This document shows, piece after piece, positions 4,924 to 6,800 of a stretch of 6,800 nucleotides of DNA. Each line of letters opens with the position of its first letter. The stretch's first letter is position 1. The notes below the pieces were generated by a model that had not been told where the DNA came from, did not search any database, and saw nothing but the letters and a program-made list of their open reading frames with translations. The translations under genes and the position numbers were made by a program. Location: the NCBI GenBank assembly GCA_026987225.1, contig JALSNB010000348.1, positions 1 through 6,800 on the forward strand, written 5' to 3'. The stretch is from Caldisericaceae bacterium (lineage in GTDB: Bacteria; Caldisericota; Caldisericia; Caldisericales; Caldisericaceae).

Positions 4924-6319
4924 TTTCGGCCTCCGCTATGCCACTTAAAATCTTTTTCCCAAACGGCCCGCTTCTAAGCCTTTTTAATTCGTCCAACGTC
5001 TCATTAAGTTCTGAAGTTTTATCTATTCCCTCCTTTTGCGCAATTGCAAATGCCGCAATTCTTCCTTCCATAATGGCAGTTGACGCTTCCTCTGTTCCGT
5101 CCGCATCTCCCGCAACAAAAACATTTTTTAAACTTGTTTCAAGCAAACGGTTGCGAAGCGGAACATACCCTCCTAACGCAGGAATATACTTCATTTCACA
5201 ACCCGCCTGTGCAAGAAGCGTAACAGACGGTATAAGTCCCGTTGCAAGGCATACGGTATCCACATTCCATTCTTTTTCCGTGTTAGGTATCTCTTTAAAA
5301 TGCTCGTCAAGCTTCACTGTAATCGCTTTTTTAACTCTACTAACTCCGACTGCACGCTTAATTGTAGTAGAAGCAAGTATCGGTACGCCAAACCGTCTGA
5401 GTTTTGCCGCATGGACAAAATATCCTCCGATTTTAGGCGATGCCTCTATGACACAAGCCACATCAACGCCTGCCTGAAGCAGTTGATAAGAAACAATTAA
5501 ACCGACATTACCCGCTCCCACCATAAGCACCCTATTCCCAGGTTTTATTCCGAATACATTCATCATCGTTTGAGCGGCACCTGCACCAAAAACTCCGGGA
5601 ATGTCATTACCTTCAAAAGGAATCATTTTTTCCGCCGCACCGGTTGCAAAAACAAAATAATCGGATTTTATTTTTACAAGTTGATTATCTTTAAAAACCG
5701 CAAGCGTACGGTCAGTATAAAATCCGAATGCGCTGCTATTTGTAAAGTGCGGGATATTCAATCTTTTGACTTCGTCAACCATTTCTTTGGCAATTTCAAT
5801 TCCACGTGTCCCGGCATGTTCTTCCTTGGATCCGAAGAATTTATGCGTCTGCTTTATAAGCTGCCCGCCAAGCAACGGATTTTGCTCTACAATAAGAGGT
5901 GTAATACCGCTCTTTTTAAGTGTAATTGCCGCACTAAGTCCTGCCGGTCCTCCGCCGACAATTGTCACCTTCTCATTTCTTTCGATAGGAGGCATAAATT
6001 TTGCAGTGCGCTCCGGCTTATCTCCCAAGCCCTTTTGACGTTCCACTATCATGCCTTTTTGAACAGGTAGAATGCATGTCCTTACATTCGGGATACCGTT
6101 GATTCTCATCATACAGGAGGAGCATTTTCCTATGGCACAAAACATTCCTCTCGGCCTGTGAAGTTTAGCGCTTTCTGAAAACACATCTATCCCATGCCTA
6201 TAAAGGGCCATTGCTACGGTTTCGCCCCGATAAGCGGTAAGTTCTTTTCCTTCGAAGATAAACTTAATCCGTTCGCCCCGTGAAAAACGCAATATGGGGT
6301 GATTCTTGATCTCCCTCAT
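4907..6319 (-). CDS. Alpha subunit: [2Fe-2S] plus FAD/NAD(P)-fold oxidoreductase (PdhA/SoxA/HcnAB-like)
   Basis: The protein has 470 residues. An N-terminal Fer2_4 domain (about 15-95) carries Cys61, Cys66, Cys69 and Cys82 in C-x4-C-x2-C-x12-C, with KLHRPRG before it. A Pyr_redox_2 module follows. Its FAD motif is VTIVGGGPAGLSAA (118-131), with FATGAAEKMIPF at 224-235. The second nucleotide-binding motif is VLMVGAGNVGLIVSYQL (264-280). CLATGLIPS (357-365) and VFVAGDADGTEEASTAIMEGRIAA (400-423) bind the flavin. It combines what HcnA and HcnB-like halves do elsewhere, minus the BFD domain, which is encoded two genes downstream. It probably receives electrons from the beta subunit and hands them to an acceptor; in characterised archaeal homologues a dye is used in assays and the natural acceptor is uncertain. 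AGGAG lies five bases before the ATG. This is the first gene of the operon. Confidence 0.87.
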   Translation of the reverse strand: MREIKNHPILRFSRGERIKFIFEGKELTAYRGETVAMALYRHGIDVFSESAKLHRPRGMFCAIGKCSSCMMRINGIPNVRTCILPVQKGMIVERQKGLGDKPERTAKFMPPIERNEKVTIVGGGPAGLSAAITLKKSGITPLIVEQNPLLGGQLIKQTHKFFGSKEEHAGTRGIEIAKEMVDEVKRLNIPHFTNSSAFGFYTDRTLAVFKDNQLVKIKSDYFVFATGAAEKMIPFEGNDIPGVFGAGAAQTMMNVFGIKPGNRVLMVGAGNVGLIVSYQLLQAGVDVACVIEASPKIGGYFVHAAKLRRFGVPILASTTIKRAVGVSRVKKAITVKLDEHFKEIPNTEKEWNVDTVCLATGLIPSVTLLAQAGCEMKYIPALGGYVPLRNRLLETSLKNVFVAGDADGTEEASTAIMEGRIAAFAIAQKEGIDKTSELNETLDELKRLRSGPFGKKILSGIAEAENARLS

Positions 6320-6351
6320 ACCTACTCCTTTCTTTTTGCCCCATCTTTTTA

Positions 6352-6379
6352 ATTATATCCTAATTTTTTAAAGCACCAA
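6352..6379 (-). promoter_or_regulatory. Promoter of the four-gene dehydrogenase operon
   Basis: On the minus strand TATAAT (6357-6352) is a perfect -10. The best -35 is TTGGTG (6379-6374) with a 16-bp spacer. The -35 lies within the last codons of the DUF4015 gene and the -10 just beyond its stop, so the operon can be transcribed independently of that gene. The predicted start near 6345 gives a leader of about 26 nt. No terminator is seen between the two genes, so read-through is also possible. Confidence 0.65.
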
Positions 6380-6800
6380 CAGTGTAAATATTGGCAGCGT
6401 TCCACATAAACCAAGATTTGATACCATTGTCATACACCGCCTTTTTCTCTAACAGAATTTGCTCTCTTCCGTAATGATGGTAAAGAGAAAAATCTTGCAA
6501 ATAAGGTATGAGTTTACAAGAAGAATTTATCGCTTTCAGACGCTCAATGCCATCTTTCAAAGCATGATCAATGACACCGTAAGGATGCGCATCCGGATCT
6601 GAAAACCCGAAACTACCTCTCCAATAATGAGAGGGATACACCATAGGGCATATATAATCCGCATATTTTGCCATCTTTTCAAGATTTTGCCCTATGCCAA
6701 GATCCGATTTATTTGTAAGTACCAACCCGAAAACGTCCGCTTCCACTTTTACTCCGTATTTGTGGAGAATATCGGTTGCATATTTCAAAAAATAGGATAT
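6360..6800 (-). CDS. DUF4015 glycoside hydrolase-like protein, C-terminal part
   Basis: The frame is open to the right edge of the window, so the 5' end is missing. The codon at 6788-6786 is an internal TTG (Leu), not a start. The visible 146 residues begin ISYFLKYATDILHKYG. Recognisable family blocks follow: VKVEADVFGL (a barrel strand ending in Asp), YADYICPMVYPSHYWRGSFG, a block of H-x-Y-G-V-I-D-H-A-L, CKLIPYLQDFSLYHHYG, and a final GIKSWFMWNAANIYTVGALKN strand. These fit the C-terminal half of the putative glycosyl hydrolase domain PF13200, a TIM barrel. Whether the protein is secreted, lipid-anchored or carries extra N-terminal domains cannot be seen. Its activity is not established, so only the family is assigned. 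It ends 40 bases before the dehydrogenase operon on the same strand, but there is no obvious functional link. Confidence 0.8.
   Translation of the reverse strand: MSYFLKYATDILHKYGVKVEADVFGLVLTNKSDLGIGQNLEKMAKYADYICPMVYPSHYWRGSFGFSDPDAHPYGVIDHALKDGIERLKAINSSCKLIPYLQDFSLYHHYGREQILLEKKAVYDNGIKSWFMWNAANIYTVGALKN

Noticed and set aside
4938..5477. 179-codon open frame on the plus strand opposite the alpha subunit
   Set aside because: It is antisense to a gene with intact Fe-S, FAD and NAD(P) motifs; the composition is that of a mirror frame and no family signature is visible.
5570..6070. Plus-strand open frame opposite the N-terminal half of the alpha subunit
   Set aside because: Cys/Lys/Arg-rich translation without domain pattern; it is a shadow of the coding strand.
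6786..6788. TTG as a start of a 142-residue protein
   Set aside because: The frame stays open to the window edge (I-S-Y-F before it) and the family block continues upstream, so this is an internal Leu codon.

Overview
The window is 6.8 kb of A+T-rich DNA from a bacterium. Promoters match the sigma70 -35/-10 consensus closely, Shine-Dalgarno sites are strong, and genes are tightly packed. The gene content (serine dehydrogenase-type membrane protease, DUF4015 glycosidase-like protein, and a dye-linked L-proline dehydrogenase-type operon best known from Thermococcales archaea) suggests an anaerobic, possibly thermophilic, low-G+C lineage. I cannot name the species. No rRNA, tRNA, CRISPR array or insertion sequence is visible, and no stretch over 300 bases lacks a gene.

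Left part (1-1882). The first 30 codons of a YheO-like PAS regulator run off the left edge on the minus strand. Behind them are a perfect-consensus promoter and a 15-bp direct repeat with a 20-bp period in the 5' leader. Next on the minus strand is a 480-residue membrane-anchored or exported protein with a CARDB-like adhesion domain and a PQQ-type beta-propeller. A 237-bp divergent intergenic region follows, with a promoter facing each way.

Middle (1883-3041, plus strand). A two-gene unit with an 8-bp overlap encodes a membrane-anchored ClpP/SppA-class serine protease (SDH_sah/DUF114 family) and a small DUF2892-type membrane protein. Its last stop codon directly abuts the last stop codon of the next, convergent operon.

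Right part (3042-6319, minus strand). A four-gene translationally coupled operon is transcribed right to left. It encodes (1) a [2Fe-2S]-FAD-NAD(P)-fold alpha subunit, (2) a two-cluster ferredoxin with a beta-rich tail, (3) a separate BFD-type [2Fe-2S] protein, and (4) a DAO-family FAD beta subunit. The order matches the pdhA-pdhF-pdhX-pdhB arrangement of archaeal dye-linked L-proline dehydrogenase as I recall it. It is also related to sarcosine oxidase, opine oxidase and HcnABC. The likely job is to oxidise an imino or amino acid at the beta-subunit FAD and pass electrons along an Fe-S/flavin chain to an external acceptor. The exact substrate cannot be read from the sequence.

Right edge (6360-6800). 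The C-terminal part of a DUF4015 (glycoside hydrolase-like TIM barrel) protein is on the minus strand, just upstream of the dehydrogenase operon. The operon promoter straddles its stop codon.
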